Source of the DNA: Candidatus Epulonipiscium sp.
Lineage (GTDB): Bacteria > Bacillota > Clostridia > Lachnospirales > Defluviitaleaceae
DNA length: 62,471 bases
Direction of reading: 5' to 3'
NCBI GenBank assembly: GCA_012521395.1
Contig: JAAYML010000038.1
Location: forward strand, 1-62,471
This document shows, piece after piece, positions 17,624 through 25,390 of this stretch. The notes beneath the pieces were generated by a model. It did not search any database. It worked only from the letters and a program-made list of their open reading frames with translations, and was not told the DNA's origin. Both the position numbers and the translations under genes were made by a program. How positions within the stretch are numbered: position 1 is the stretch's first letter; every line of letters starts with the position of its first letter.

Positions 17624-18535
17624 ATGAACCTTTCAATGAGAAAATATATGAAGGTAGGTATTATCCTTCATATGGCTTTTGATGGTCTTATTTCCGGAGA
17701 AGGTCCTATTTTGGAATGTTTAGAAAAAATAGCTGCTGACGAGTATTTTGAAGTTGTAGAAATTACACAAATCAAAGATCCTGGAGTTAGAAAAGCTGTA
17801 AGGGAAATGGTTGAAACTGCTCATATGGAATTGATTTATGGCGGACAACCAAGGCTGCTTACAAAAGGACTTAACATTAATGATTTAGATGAAGAAAAAA
17901 GAAGATTAGCCGTAGAAGAATTAAAAGACGGCATTGATCAGGCTTATGAATTAAATGCTGTAGGATTTTCCTATTTGGCAGGCAGATATGAAGAAGAGAC
18001 TAAAGAAGAGTCTTTCCAGGCTTTAATCAAATCCAGCAGAGAAATTTGTGAATATGCAAAATCAAAAGGTAATATGCCAGTGACATTAGAAGTATTTGAC
18101 TATGATATTGATAAAAAATCTTTAATTGGACCTGTGCATTTGGCAAAGAGATTTGCTCAAATCATGTCTGATGAATATGATAATTTTGGTTTGTTGGTTG
18201 ACTCCAGTCATATTCCCATGCTTCATGAAAGCTTAGATGAAAACTTACTCCCCATTAAAGATTATATAAAACATGCCCATATGGGTAATACAGTCATTAA
18301 AGATCCCTCTTATCCTGCTTACGGGGATAATCATCCACGCTTTGGTTTCCCCAATAGCGAAAATGATGTGGAAGAATTAGCAGCTTATTTAAGAATGCTG
18401 ATGAAAATAGGTTATTTAAATGATAAAGAACGCCGGATTGTAAGTTTTGAAGTAAAGCCCTTCGGAAATGAAAAGAGCGAAATTGTTATAGCAAATGCAA
18501 AGCGTACATTGAACTTAGCTTGGGAATTGGTATAA
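17624..18535 (+). CDS. Xylose-isomerase-like TIM barrel (3)
   Basis: A 303-residue paralogue of the second TIM barrel (11361-12257), sharing EVFDYDID, LVDSSHIP, HAHMGNTV, HPRFGFPNS and SFEVKPF. Likely metal ligands are E156, D193, H196, H219 and the late Glu of SFEVKPF. Found directly behind the PdxA-like gene (15-base gap), so it may use the keto product of that dehydrogenase. Two related barrels in one operon suggest successive steps on similar oxo-acids or two stereoisomers. No specific reaction is claimed. Confidence 0.75.
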   Translation: MNLSMRKYMKVGIILHMAFDGLISGEGPILECLEKIAADEYFEVVEITQIKDPGVRKAVREMVETAHMELIYGGQPRLLTKGLNINDLDEEKRRLAVEELKDGIDQAYELNAVGFSYLAGRYEEETKEESFQALIKSSREICEYAKSKGNMPVTLEVFDYDIDKKSLIGPVHLAKRFAQIMSDEYDNFGLLVDSSHIPMLHESLDENLLPIKDYIKHAHMGNTVIKDPSYPAYGDNHPRFGFPNSENDVEELAAYLRMLMKIGYLNDKERRIVSFEVKPFGNEKSEIVIANAKRTLNLAWELV

Positions 18536-18546
18536 ATGATTAACTT

Positions 18547-18579
18547 AAGCTGCTGTAAATTTTAAATTTATAGCAGCTT
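18547..18579 (+). terminator. Hairpin, possible partial terminator
   Basis: AAGCTGCTGTAAATT and AATTTATAGCAGCTT form a 15-bp stem with one wobble. It is followed only by GAAATATTTTT, so read-through into the MATE gene is likely. Confidence 0.5.
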
Positions 18580-18619
18580 AGAAATATTTTTAAAATATCA
18601 TTGAAGGAAGCAGAAAGAT

Positions 18620-19990
18620 ATGGCAGCAAAAAATGATTTTACACAAGGCAGTATTCCAGGAAATATATTAAGCATTGCAATTCCAATGACCTTGGCACAA
18701 TTAATTAGCGTCCTTTATAATATCGTTGACAGAATTTATATTGGCAGGATTCCAGAAAATGCTACCCTCTCTTTTACTGGAGTAGGCATAACTTTGCCAA
18801 TTGTCACCATTATCATTGCTTTTGCCAATTTGTTTGGCATGGGAGGTGCCCCCCTATGTTCCATTGCCAGGGGTAGTGGTGATAATGAAAAAGCTGAAGA
18901 AATCATGGGTAACTCCTTTGCTTTGCTCTTAATATCAGGTGTTTTACTGACCATTTCAGGTTTTTTATTTAAGAAACCCTTATTATATTTATTTGGCGCC
19001 AGTGATGCCACTTTTCCTTTTGCCAATGCTTATATTACGATATATCTTTTAGGTACAATTTTTGTTATGATAGGTCTTGGAATGAATAATTTTATAAATT
19101 CCCAGGGTTTTGCTAAAAAAGGAATGCTAACCGTATTGATTGGTGCAATATTGAACATTATACTGGATCCTATATTTATTTTTGTATTGAATATGGGCGT
19201 AAAAGGCGCTGCTATAGCAACGGTTATTTCTCAATTTGTATCAGCCTGTTGGGTCTTTAAATTTTTGACCGGAAAGGAAACCATATTAAAACTAAAAGTT
19301 AAAAATTTAAGGTTAAGAAAGAACTTAGTATCTAAAATTACTTTCCTGGGCTTGTCTGGTTTTGTTATGGCCATTACCAACAGTGCGACCCAGATTATGT
19401 GTAACGTTTGTCTTAGGATTTATGGCGGTGACCTTTATGTAGGGGTCATGACGGTCCTGAATTCTATCCGGGAAGTCATTACTTTACCAGCAAAAGGATT
19501 AACCGATGGTGCCCAGCCGGTGATTAGCTACAATTATGGGGCCGGGGATTATAAAAGAGTCAAATCCGCTATTAAGTTTATGTCTGTACTCTGTATTTCT
19601 TATATGGTTATTTCATGGTTAATCCTGCATTCTTTCCCTGCATTTTTTATAAAGATTTTCAATAAGGATACGGAATTAGTGAGTGCCGGCCTCCTGTCTT
19701 TAAGATTATTCTTTTTTGGTTACTTTATGATGTCTTTACAATTTTCAGGCCAATCGGTCTTTGTGGCTTTGGGCAAATCCAAACAGGCAGTATTTTTCTC
19801 TCTCTTCAGAAAAGTGATTATTGTCATCCCCCTGACCATCGTTTTGCCCAAATTCTTTAATCTCGGCGTCAATGGCGTCTTTTTGGCTGAACCCATTTCA
19901 AATTTTATTGGAGGAATAGCGAGTTTTTCAACCATGTTATTTATTATTTCACGGGAATTTAAGAGTTCCAGGTCTTTGGAGCTAAACTAA
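18620..19990 (+). CDS. MATE-family efflux transporter
   Basis: A 456-residue multidrug and toxic compound extrusion protein with twelve predicted membrane helices in two homologous halves (PMTLAQLISVLYNIVDRIYIG near the start and GLSGFVMAITNSATQIM at the start of the second half). Uses Na+ or H+ gradients to export organic compounds. Unusual inside a catabolic operon: it might export an overflow intermediate or by-product, or simply have been picked up. It is separated from the previous gene by a hairpin, so it may belong to a distinct expression level. Confidence 0.9.
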   Translation: MAAKNDFTQGSIPGNILSIAIPMTLAQLISVLYNIVDRIYIGRIPENATLSFTGVGITLPIVTIIIAFANLFGMGGAPLCSIARGSGDNEKAEEIMGNSFALLLISGVLLTISGFLFKKPLLYLFGASDATFPFANAYITIYLLGTIFVMIGLGMNNFINSQGFAKKGMLTVLIGAILNIILDPIFIFVLNMGVKGAAIATVISQFVSACWVFKFLTGKETILKLKVKNLRLRKNLVSKITFLGLSGFVMAITNSATQIMCNVCLRIYGGDLYVGVMTVLNSIREVITLPAKGLTDGAQPVISYNYGAGDYKRVKSAIKFMSVLCISYMVISWLILHSFPAFFIKIFNKDTELVSAGLLSLRLFFFGYFMMSLQFSGQSVFVALGKSKQAVFFSLFRKVIIVIPLTIVLPKFFNLGVNGVFLAEPISNFIGGIASFSTMLFIISREFKSSRSLELN

Positions 19991-20020
19991 AATGACGGAT
20001 AAACAGGAGAGTGAAGCCTT

Positions 20021-20434
20021 ATGTATTATCAATATAAAAAGGAAAATACCATTGCTGTACCAGAACCTTTTAAGCGCTATATTACCCCTCTTTTTATGGC
20101 CGATGATCCGGTTATAAAAGAAACGAATTTTTCCGTACACATTACGGAATGGGAACCAGGTTGTAAAATCGATTTGCATGCCCATCCCGATGCCATGGAA
20201 GCTATGTATTGCATGTCTGGGGAAGGCAGAGTAAAAATTGACGGAAAAGAATATCCATTTACCCCAGGCTCAATGATTGTTGCCCCTCCAACAATAACAC
20301 ATGAAATTGAAAACACAGGTAAAGAAATGTTACGCGTATTTTGTGTATTCTCTCCCCCTGTTACAGGAGAAGACCTAAGAAAACGTGCCTATGCAGCAGT
20401 AGAAGAAGCTAAAAATCAATCACAAAAGGAGTAA
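20021..20434 (+). CDS. Cupin-domain protein
   Basis: A 137-residue single-domain cupin. Metal-binding motif 1 is CKIDLHAHPDAMEAMYCMSGEGR, of which the key residues are H54/H56 and E61, and motif 2 is PGSMIVAPPTITHEI. Small cupins of this sort isomerise, epimerise or decarboxylate small acids, or only bind ligands. It lies between the MATE and racemase-fold genes with short gaps and probably serves the same pathway. No specific activity can be read. Confidence 0.75.
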   Translation: MYYQYKKENTIAVPEPFKRYITPLFMADDPVIKETNFSVHITEWEPGCKIDLHAHPDAMEAMYCMSGEGRVKIDGKEYPFTPGSMIVAPPTITHEIENTGKEMLRVFCVFSPPVTGEDLRKRAYAAVEEAKNQSQKE

Positions 20435-20447
20435 AGGAGGTAATCTT

Positions 20448-21110
20448 ATTAAGAGTATAGCATTAATCCATACGGTAAAAAGTGTGGCAGTCAGTTTTGA
20501 TGAGAGGCTTCGCTCTAAACTCGGTGAAGAAGTAAAGATATATAATATTTGGGATGATTTTTTAGCAATTAACCCAAATGAAGTTGGGGAATTTACTATT
20601 GATAACAGAAACCGTTTATTTTTTGATATAAAAAATGCTGAGTTAGCCGGAGTGGATATGATTGTCACCACTTGCTCAACCTTAACTCCTGTTGTGGAAA
20701 TGATTCGTCCCTTTATTAAAGTGCCTGTTGTGGCCATTGACGATGAAATGGCAAGATTAGCTGTAACTTTCGGAGAAAGAGTTCTCATTCTCGCTACAGC
20801 AGAAAGTACCATAGGTCCTACGAGTTCTAAAATTGCTAAAGAAGCCGAAAAGGCAAAAGTAAAAATTGATTTATCAACAAAAGTCTGCAAAGAAGCTTTT
20901 TTAGCCATGAAAACTATGGATATGGAAAAACACGACAAACTACTGCTGGAAATGGCAAAAGATTTCAAAGCTTATGACTGTATTGTATTGGCTCAAGCTT
21001 CTATGGCCCATTTGGAGAAAGCCATTCATGAAATTTGTGCCTGCCCGGTTTTATCCAGCCCGGATTTATGTATTAAACAAGTCAGTGAACTATTAAAAAT
21101 GATAAAATAA
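20448..21110 (+). CDS. Asp/Glu racemase-superfamily protein, ATT start
   Basis: About 220 residues with the aspartate/glutamate/hydantoin racemase fold (also maleate isomerase and arylmalonate decarboxylase). The first beta strand, KSIALIHTV, is encoded only if translation begins at ATT 20448, which lies seven bases after a perfect AAAGGAGG (20433-20440); the first conventional start (GTG 20484) would cut off that strand and has no ribosome site. The N-terminal active-site cysteine is present (TTCSTLTP, C76), but the region where the second cysteine normally sits reads VLAQASMAHLE. A two-cysteine racemase mechanism is therefore doubtful. Last gene of the operon. Confidence 0.75.
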   Translation: MKSIALIHTVKSVAVSFDERLRSKLGEEVKIYNIWDDFLAINPNEVGEFTIDNRNRLFFDIKNAELAGVDMIVTTCSTLTPVVEMIRPFIKVPVVAIDDEMARLAVTFGERVLILATAESTIGPTSSKIAKEAEKAKVKIDLSTKVCKEAFLAMKTMDMEKHDKLLLEMAKDFKAYDCIVLAQASMAHLEKAIHEICACPVLSSPDLCIKQVSELLKMIK

Positions 21111-21118
21111 GTACAATT

Positions 21119-21179
21119 GCTCTTATCGTAAAATCCGTATAATTATCAAAAGCACGGATGAAGATAAGGGCTTTTTTTA
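21119..21179 (+). terminator. Terminator of the catabolic operon
   Basis: GCTCTTATC (21119-21127) pairs with GATAAGGGC before TTTTTTTAT; an inner stem ATCCGT/ACGGAT stabilises it. Confidence 0.85.
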
Positions 21180-21273
21180 TATTTTTGATCAGACTTTTCT
21201 GTTTATAATTACAATAAAATGCCAAATTTTTAGTTTTCTAAAGACTTTACTAGAATGATAGTCGAGGAAATGA

Positions 21274-21279
21274 TATAAT
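21274..21279 (+). promoter_or_regulatory. -10 box upstream of the dnaQ-like gene
   Basis: TATAAT at 21274-21279, 40 bases before the start codon; the -35 region is poor (TAGAAT at a 17-base spacing). Confidence 0.4.
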
Positions 21280-21318
21280 ATATATAAGCTTTTATTATAA
21301 ATTCAGAAAGGTATAGCA

Positions 21319-22038
21319 ATGGTTAACAGCTATTTGGAAAATTATGTTGTATTTGATTTAGAAACTACTGGATGCAATCCAGTTAAAGATTATATCATTG
21401 AAATAGGTGTCCTGAAGATTGTCAATGGAAAAATCCATTCCAGTTTCAATGAACTGATTAATCCTGGTATAGCAATTCCTAATTATATTACGGCAATAAC
21501 GGGTATAACAGATGGTATGGTAAAAGGCAAGCCGTTTATTGATGAAGTGCTTCAGGATTTTTTGGCCTTTTGTCAGGAGGATTATATTTTAGGTCATAAT
21601 ATTTTATTTGACTTTAAATTTATCAAAGCCAAATGTCATCAAAAAGGATATGCTTTTAATAAGAAAGCCTTAGATACTTTAGAAATTTCAAGAAAACATT
21701 TAAGGCAGCTTCCCAGCAGAAGCCTGGGAGCTCTTTGTCAATACTATGGAATAGAATTATCCCATGCCCACAGGGCAGTTCATGACGCTTTTGCAACGCA
21801 TCAATTATTTCAATGCCTAAAAAGAGACTTTTTTGCTATGAGCCCTTCGTCCTTTGAACCTAAGGAGATGGTATGGACTCCCCCTAAAATGGAAATGATA
21901 ACAGATAAACAAAAGAAATATTTACAAAGTTTGTTGAGGACTTATAAGATAAATCTTAACAGAGAGGTGGAAAGTTTAACAAAATCAGAAGCCAGCAGGG
22001 TTATAGATCATATATTGTCTGAATATAGATATAAGTAG
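21319..22038 (+). CDS. DnaQ-like 3'-5' exonuclease (DEDDh)
   Basis: A 239-residue protein with an epsilon/PolC-type exonuclease domain over residues 8-170. Exo I is FDLETTG (D and E ligands), exo II HNILFDFKFIKAK, exo III HRAVHDAFATHQLF with the catalytic His. The C-terminal 50 residues (TDKQKKYLQSLLRTYKINL) form a small helical tail found in Clostridia relatives. It probably trims or proofreads DNA ends in repair; it is too small and standalone to be the replicative proofreading subunit. It has its own upstream -10 box. Confidence 0.88.
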   Translation: MVNSYLENYVVFDLETTGCNPVKDYIIEIGVLKIVNGKIHSSFNELINPGIAIPNYITAITGITDGMVKGKPFIDEVLQDFLAFCQEDYILGHNILFDFKFIKAKCHQKGYAFNKKALDTLEISRKHLRQLPSRSLGALCQYYGIELSHAHRAVHDAFATHQLFQCLKRDFFAMSPSSFEPKEMVWTPPKMEMITDKQKKYLQSLLRTYKINLNREVESLTKSEASRVIDHILSEYRYK

Positions 22039-22081
22039 GCTTGAAAAAAGGCATATGTTAAATTTCGAAAAGGAGAGCGTT

Positions 22082-22924
22082 ATGAATTTAATTAATAAAT
22101 ACTTTATTAATTCTAAAGGTTTGCGGATTTTTTACAGAACGGATGTCCCCTTTGATGCAAAAGCGATTGTTATTATCAGTCACGGTTATGCAGAGCATTC
22201 TGGTCACTACATAGAATTGTGTGATTTTTTAGTTAAAAATAACTTTGGTGTCTATGCTATTGACCATAGAAGTCATGGTCAGTCTGAAGGCAAAAGAGGT
22301 CATATTGATTCATTTTTTGATTTCATCTCGGATTTTGATGCACTTGTTTCAATGATTAAAGAAAATCATCCTGATAAAGCAATTTTTACCTTTGGTCACA
22401 GTATGGGAGGCTTAATTACTTTTGTTTATGCCCTTGTGCATCCTGAAAGAAATATGAAAGGTCAGGTATTTTCTGGTCCGGCTTTAGCAGCGCCCTGGGG
22501 CTTATACAAGGTACCCATGACCTTTTATGATATTGTGGGTAAAACCATTCCAAAAGCAAAAGTTTACCGGATTGTTAAGAGAAGAGCTTCAAGGAATTAT
22601 CAGTATTTTAAGGAATTTCAAAATGACCCTTATGATTTAAAATACTCGACCATAGGTTTTTTAAAAGAATTTTTATATAAAGGTATCAGTTGGGCACAGG
22701 AAAATGCAGAAAAATATGATTTACCTTGTCTTTTCTTACAAGGGACAGCGGATAAAATCATTCCTTATGAAAGAGTTCAAAGTACATTTGAAAGAATTTC
22801 TTCGAAAGACAAAACCTTAAAGCTCTATGAACATTGTTATCATGAATTGATCCACGAGCCCGAAAGAGAAGAAATTATGAAGGATATGTTGGAATGGCTG
22901 GAAGAAAGAATTAAAAAGAATTAA
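22082..22924 (+). CDS. Alpha/beta hydrolase, lysophospholipase/monoacylglycerol lipase type
   Basis: A roughly 280-residue serine hydrolase (Hydrolase_4 group). The oxyanion HG motif is ISHGYAEHSGHY, the nucleophile elbow is GHSMGG (S107), the acid is in LQGTADKIIP and the base is His in CYHELIHEP. Related enzymes hydrolyse monoacylglycerols or lysophospholipids; there is no signal peptide. I chose ATG 22082, which follows AAAGGAGAG, over the ATG at 22055, which lacks a ribosome site. Confidence 0.88.
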   Translation: MNLINKYFINSKGLRIFYRTDVPFDAKAIVIISHGYAEHSGHYIELCDFLVKNNFGVYAIDHRSHGQSEGKRGHIDSFFDFISDFDALVSMIKENHPDKAIFTFGHSMGGLITFVYALVHPERNMKGQVFSGPALAAPWGLYKVPMTFYDIVGKTIPKAKVYRIVKRRASRNYQYFKEFQNDPYDLKYSTIGFLKEFLYKGISWAQENAEKYDLPCLFLQGTADKIIPYERVQSTFERISSKDKTLKLYEHCYHELIHEPEREEIMKDMLEWLEERIKKN

Positions 22925-22988
22925 CAAAGGTAAAAAGTGTTCATGAATCCTATAGCAAATGTTTATAAGAATAGAAAGGAGGCTTTTC

Positions 22989-23492
22989 ATGTTCGAAGTA
23001 GGAGAATATATCGTTTACGGCAGTAATGGCGTTTGTAAGGTTGAAGCAGTTGGAAAATTAAAGGTACCCGGCATGTCAAAGGACAAATTGTATTATACTT
23101 TATCCCCTTATAATGCTAAAGGAAGTAAGATATTTACACCAGTAGACAATAAAAAAGTGGTTATGAGACCTGTTATTAGCAAAAAAGAAGCCATTGAACT
23201 GATTGAAAACATTAAGAATATTGATTTATTAGAAATTCCTGATGAAAGCCGGATTGAAGAAGAGTATAAGGAAGCTTTAAGAAAATGTGATTGCAGGGAA
23301 TTGGTTAAGTTAATCCGTACAATTAATAAGCGTATCAGTGTCCGTTTGAAGGAAGGAAAAAAAATAACGGCTGGCGATGAAAAATATCTGCAAATGGCTG
23401 AGGAATATTTATTATCGGAATTGTCCATTCCCTTAGAAATGGAAAAGGAACAAGTGAAAGAATTGATTTTAAAAGAGGTAGGAAATTTTTAA
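22989..23492 (+). CDS. CarD-family transcriptional regulator
   Basis: A roughly 167-residue CarD/CdnL-like protein. The N-terminal RNA polymerase-interacting Tudor-like domain begins FEVGEYIVYGSNGVCKV and runs to about residue 60; a helical DNA-binding region follows. These proteins bind the RNA polymerase beta subunit and stabilise open promoter complexes. Start at ATG 22989, six bases after GGAGG; the longer frame from 22959 adds a Lys/Arg-rich stretch without a ribosome site. Confidence 0.9.
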   Translation: MFEVGEYIVYGSNGVCKVEAVGKLKVPGMSKDKLYYTLSPYNAKGSKIFTPVDNKKVVMRPVISKKEAIELIENIKNIDLLEIPDESRIEEEYKEALRKCDCRELVKLIRTINKRISVRLKEGKKITAGDEKYLQMAEEYLLSELSIPLEMEKEQVKELILKEVGNF

Positions 23493-23537
23493 AAGAACAG
23501 GTTTCTTGGATAATCGCTTAATAAGAAAGGATTTATG

Positions 23538-23572
23538 GAGAAATAAACACGGTTTATTTCTCTATTTTTTTA
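23538..23572 (+). terminator. Terminator after the carD-like gene
   Basis: GAGAAATAAAC-ACG-GTTTATTTCTC is a perfect 11-bp stem followed by TATTTTTTTATT. Confidence 0.92.
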
Positions 23573-23598
23573 TTAATATTTTAATTATTTTCTTAATA

Positions 23599-23627
23599 TT
23601 GACAACTTATTAAATAGATTGTAAGAT
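23599..23627 (+). promoter_or_regulatory. Promoter of the chimeric ABC gene
   Basis: TTGACA at 23599-23604, a 17-base spacer, TAAGAT at 23622-23627; about 45 bases before the ATG. The promoter looks intact although the gene behind it is not. Confidence 0.6.
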
Positions 23628-23672
23628 AAGTAATTATATTATTTGGGCCAATAAAGATTGAAGGTGAAAGCA

Positions 23673-24500
23673 ATGGATAAGATTATTTGCATGAAAAATG
23701 TGAGTAAAGAATTTAAAGTATTAAATAGAAGAGAAGGTCTTAAGGGCAGTTTTTTGGATTTGTTCTCAAGGGACTATAAAATTGTAAAGGCTGTTAATCA
23801 AGTGAATTTGGAAATAGAGCAAGGGGAAATTGTAGGTTATTTGGGACCTAACGGGGCAGGAAAAAGTACGACCATAAAAATGATGACGGGCGTTTTGGAA
23901 CCCACATCCGGAGAAATTATTGTAGATGGCAGGGTTCCCTGTAAAGACAGAAACCGGCATGCTCAAAATATAGGTGTTGTATTTGGACAGCGTTCTCAGT
24001 TGTGGTGGGCCTTGCCAGCCATTGAATCTTTTAAAATTTTAAAAGATATGTATCAGGTTAAGGGTTTGGGTCAGTTTGCATTTGGTGTTTTGGTGTTAAG
24101 CTATGCCTGGAAAAATTTAAGTCTGGGTCTGTCTTTAATCATTATTATAAAGCTTATCGTAAGCCTTATTACGGCATCTTTATTTATGATTGCCATTATG
24201 AATATCGCAGCAGCAAGTTGCTTCTGGCTTATTAATTCAGGTTATATTATGGTGATGGCTTTTCGCTTTAAAGACTACGCTAAATATCCTGTCAGTATTT
24301 TTAATTCTGCTTTTAAGTTGATTTTTACTTTTGTCATTCCTATTGCTTTTATTGCTTACTATCCCAGTCTGATCTTTTTAAGACCTGATGAAATACCACT
24401 TTTAACCTGGTTGTCTCCCTTTATAGGAATATTATTTTTCTATCTTTCATATCTGATTTGGATGAAGGGGGCAAGGTCCTATAGCGGAACCGGTTCATAA
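23673..24500 (+). pseudogene. Chimeric ABC transporter remnant (ATPase front joined to permease tail)
   Basis: One open frame that begins as an ABC ATPase and ends as an ABC-2 permease. Residues up to about 130 carry Walker A (GPNGAGKSTT) and the Q-loop region (FGQRSQLWWALPAIESF), then near nt 24055-24075 the sequence switches to a hydrophobic protein with about four membrane segments resembling the C-terminal part of an ABC2_membrane_6 (DUF990) permease. The ABC signature, Walker B, H-loop, the whole first permease and most of the second are missing. The simplest reading is one in-frame deletion of an ATPase-permease-permease operon. No stop or frameshift interrupts the join, and the promoter persists, so a small fusion protein may still be made, but it cannot be a working transporter. 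Confidence 0.85.
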
Positions 24501-24524
24501 AATAAAAAATTGCTGCAGATAATA

Positions 24525-24566
24525 GATAAAAAAAGCTGTTGCACGTTTATGAATGAGTGCAACAGC
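24525..24566 (-). terminator. Terminator of rubrerythrin
   Basis: GCTGTTGCAC (24535-24544) pairs with GTGCAACAGC (24557-24566); on the minus strand the stem is followed by a T7 run. Confidence 0.85.
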
Positions 24567-24578
24567 TCATCTGTTATA

Positions 24579-25169
24579 TTAATAGGTTTCAACAAATACC
24601 TCAAAATGCGCCTGAGGATGGGCACAAGCAGGACAGGATGTTGGTGCTTCTGGTCCTTCATGAACATATCCGCAGTTATTGCATTTCCATAATACCGTTT
24701 TATCTTTTTTAAATACTGTACCATTTTCTATGTTAGCAGCTAATTTTCTAAAACGGGTTTCATGTCTTTTTTCAGCAGAAGCAATATTTCTGAATACCGT
24801 AGCGATTTCCGGGAAACCTTCTTTTTCAGCTATATCTGCAAATGCCGGATACATTTGTTCCCATTCTTCGTTTTCTCCAGCCGCCGCTGCCAGTAAATTT
24901 TCTTTTGTGCTGCTAAAAGCAACAGGATATTCGCCGGTAATTTCTATTGTGGTATCATGAATTTCGGGATCAGCAGCTAAAAACTTATAGAATCTCTTTG
25001 CATGTTCTTTTTCATTATCGGCTGTTTCAGTAAATATGTTTGAAATCTGCACATAACCTTCTTTTTTTGCCGTTGATGCATAATATGTATAGCGCATTCT
25101 TGCCTGGCATTCCCCCATAAATGCCTTCATTAAATTTTTTTCCGTTTGTGTACCCTTTAAAGATTTCAT
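24579..25169 (-). CDS. rbr: Rubrerythrin
   Basis: A roughly 196-residue rubrerythrin: an N-terminal four-helix diiron domain with ExxR/ExxH ligands ([41 protein letters not shown]) and a C-terminal rubredoxin domain with two CxxC sites (CNNCG and CPACA). It reduces hydrogen peroxide to water in anaerobes. The start is taken at 25169, ten bases after AAGGAGG on the minus strand, because the ATG nine bases further out is too close to that ribosome site. Monocistronic, with its own promoter and terminator; fits an anaerobic lifestyle. Confidence 0.95.
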   Translation of the reverse strand: MKSLKGTQTEKNLMKAFMGECQARMRYTYYASTAKKEGYVQISNIFTETADNEKEHAKRFYKFLAADPEIHDTTIEITGEYPVAFSSTKENLLAAAAGENEEWEQMYPAFADIAEKEGFPEIATVFRNIASAEKRHETRFRKLAANIENGTVFKKDKTVLWKCNNCGYVHEGPEAPTSCPACAHPQAHFEVFVETY

Positions 25170-25214
25170 CTGCAGCATACCTCCTTATATCATTTAGTCA
25201 TTTTTTATAATTTT

Positions 25215-25243
25215 ATTATAGCATAACAAAAATGAAAAGTAAA
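25215..25243 (-). promoter_or_regulatory. Promoter of rbr
   Basis: On the minus strand TTTACT (25243-25238), 17 bases, TATAAT (25220-25215). Distance to the start codon is about 45 bases. Confidence 0.55.
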
Positions 25244-25390
25244 AATAGCGAACTGTGTTTTAAAAAGTTATCTGCAACAATTAAATAAAATCAACTTCTT
25301 GAATAAAATAAATGCTATGATTCAATTCTAATTTTATAAAAGTCTGATAAAATGGAACATATCTTTTAATGCACAAAAGGAGGCATTTCT

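Noticed and set aside
20420-20968. A 182-codon minus-strand frame opposite the racemase-fold gene
   Set aside because: The plus strand has a perfect ribosome site and a recognisable fold; the antisense frame has neither.
24510-24692. Small plus-strand frame after the chimeric ABC gene
   Set aside because: It reads through the rubrerythrin terminator and antisense to rubrerythrin, with no ribosome site.
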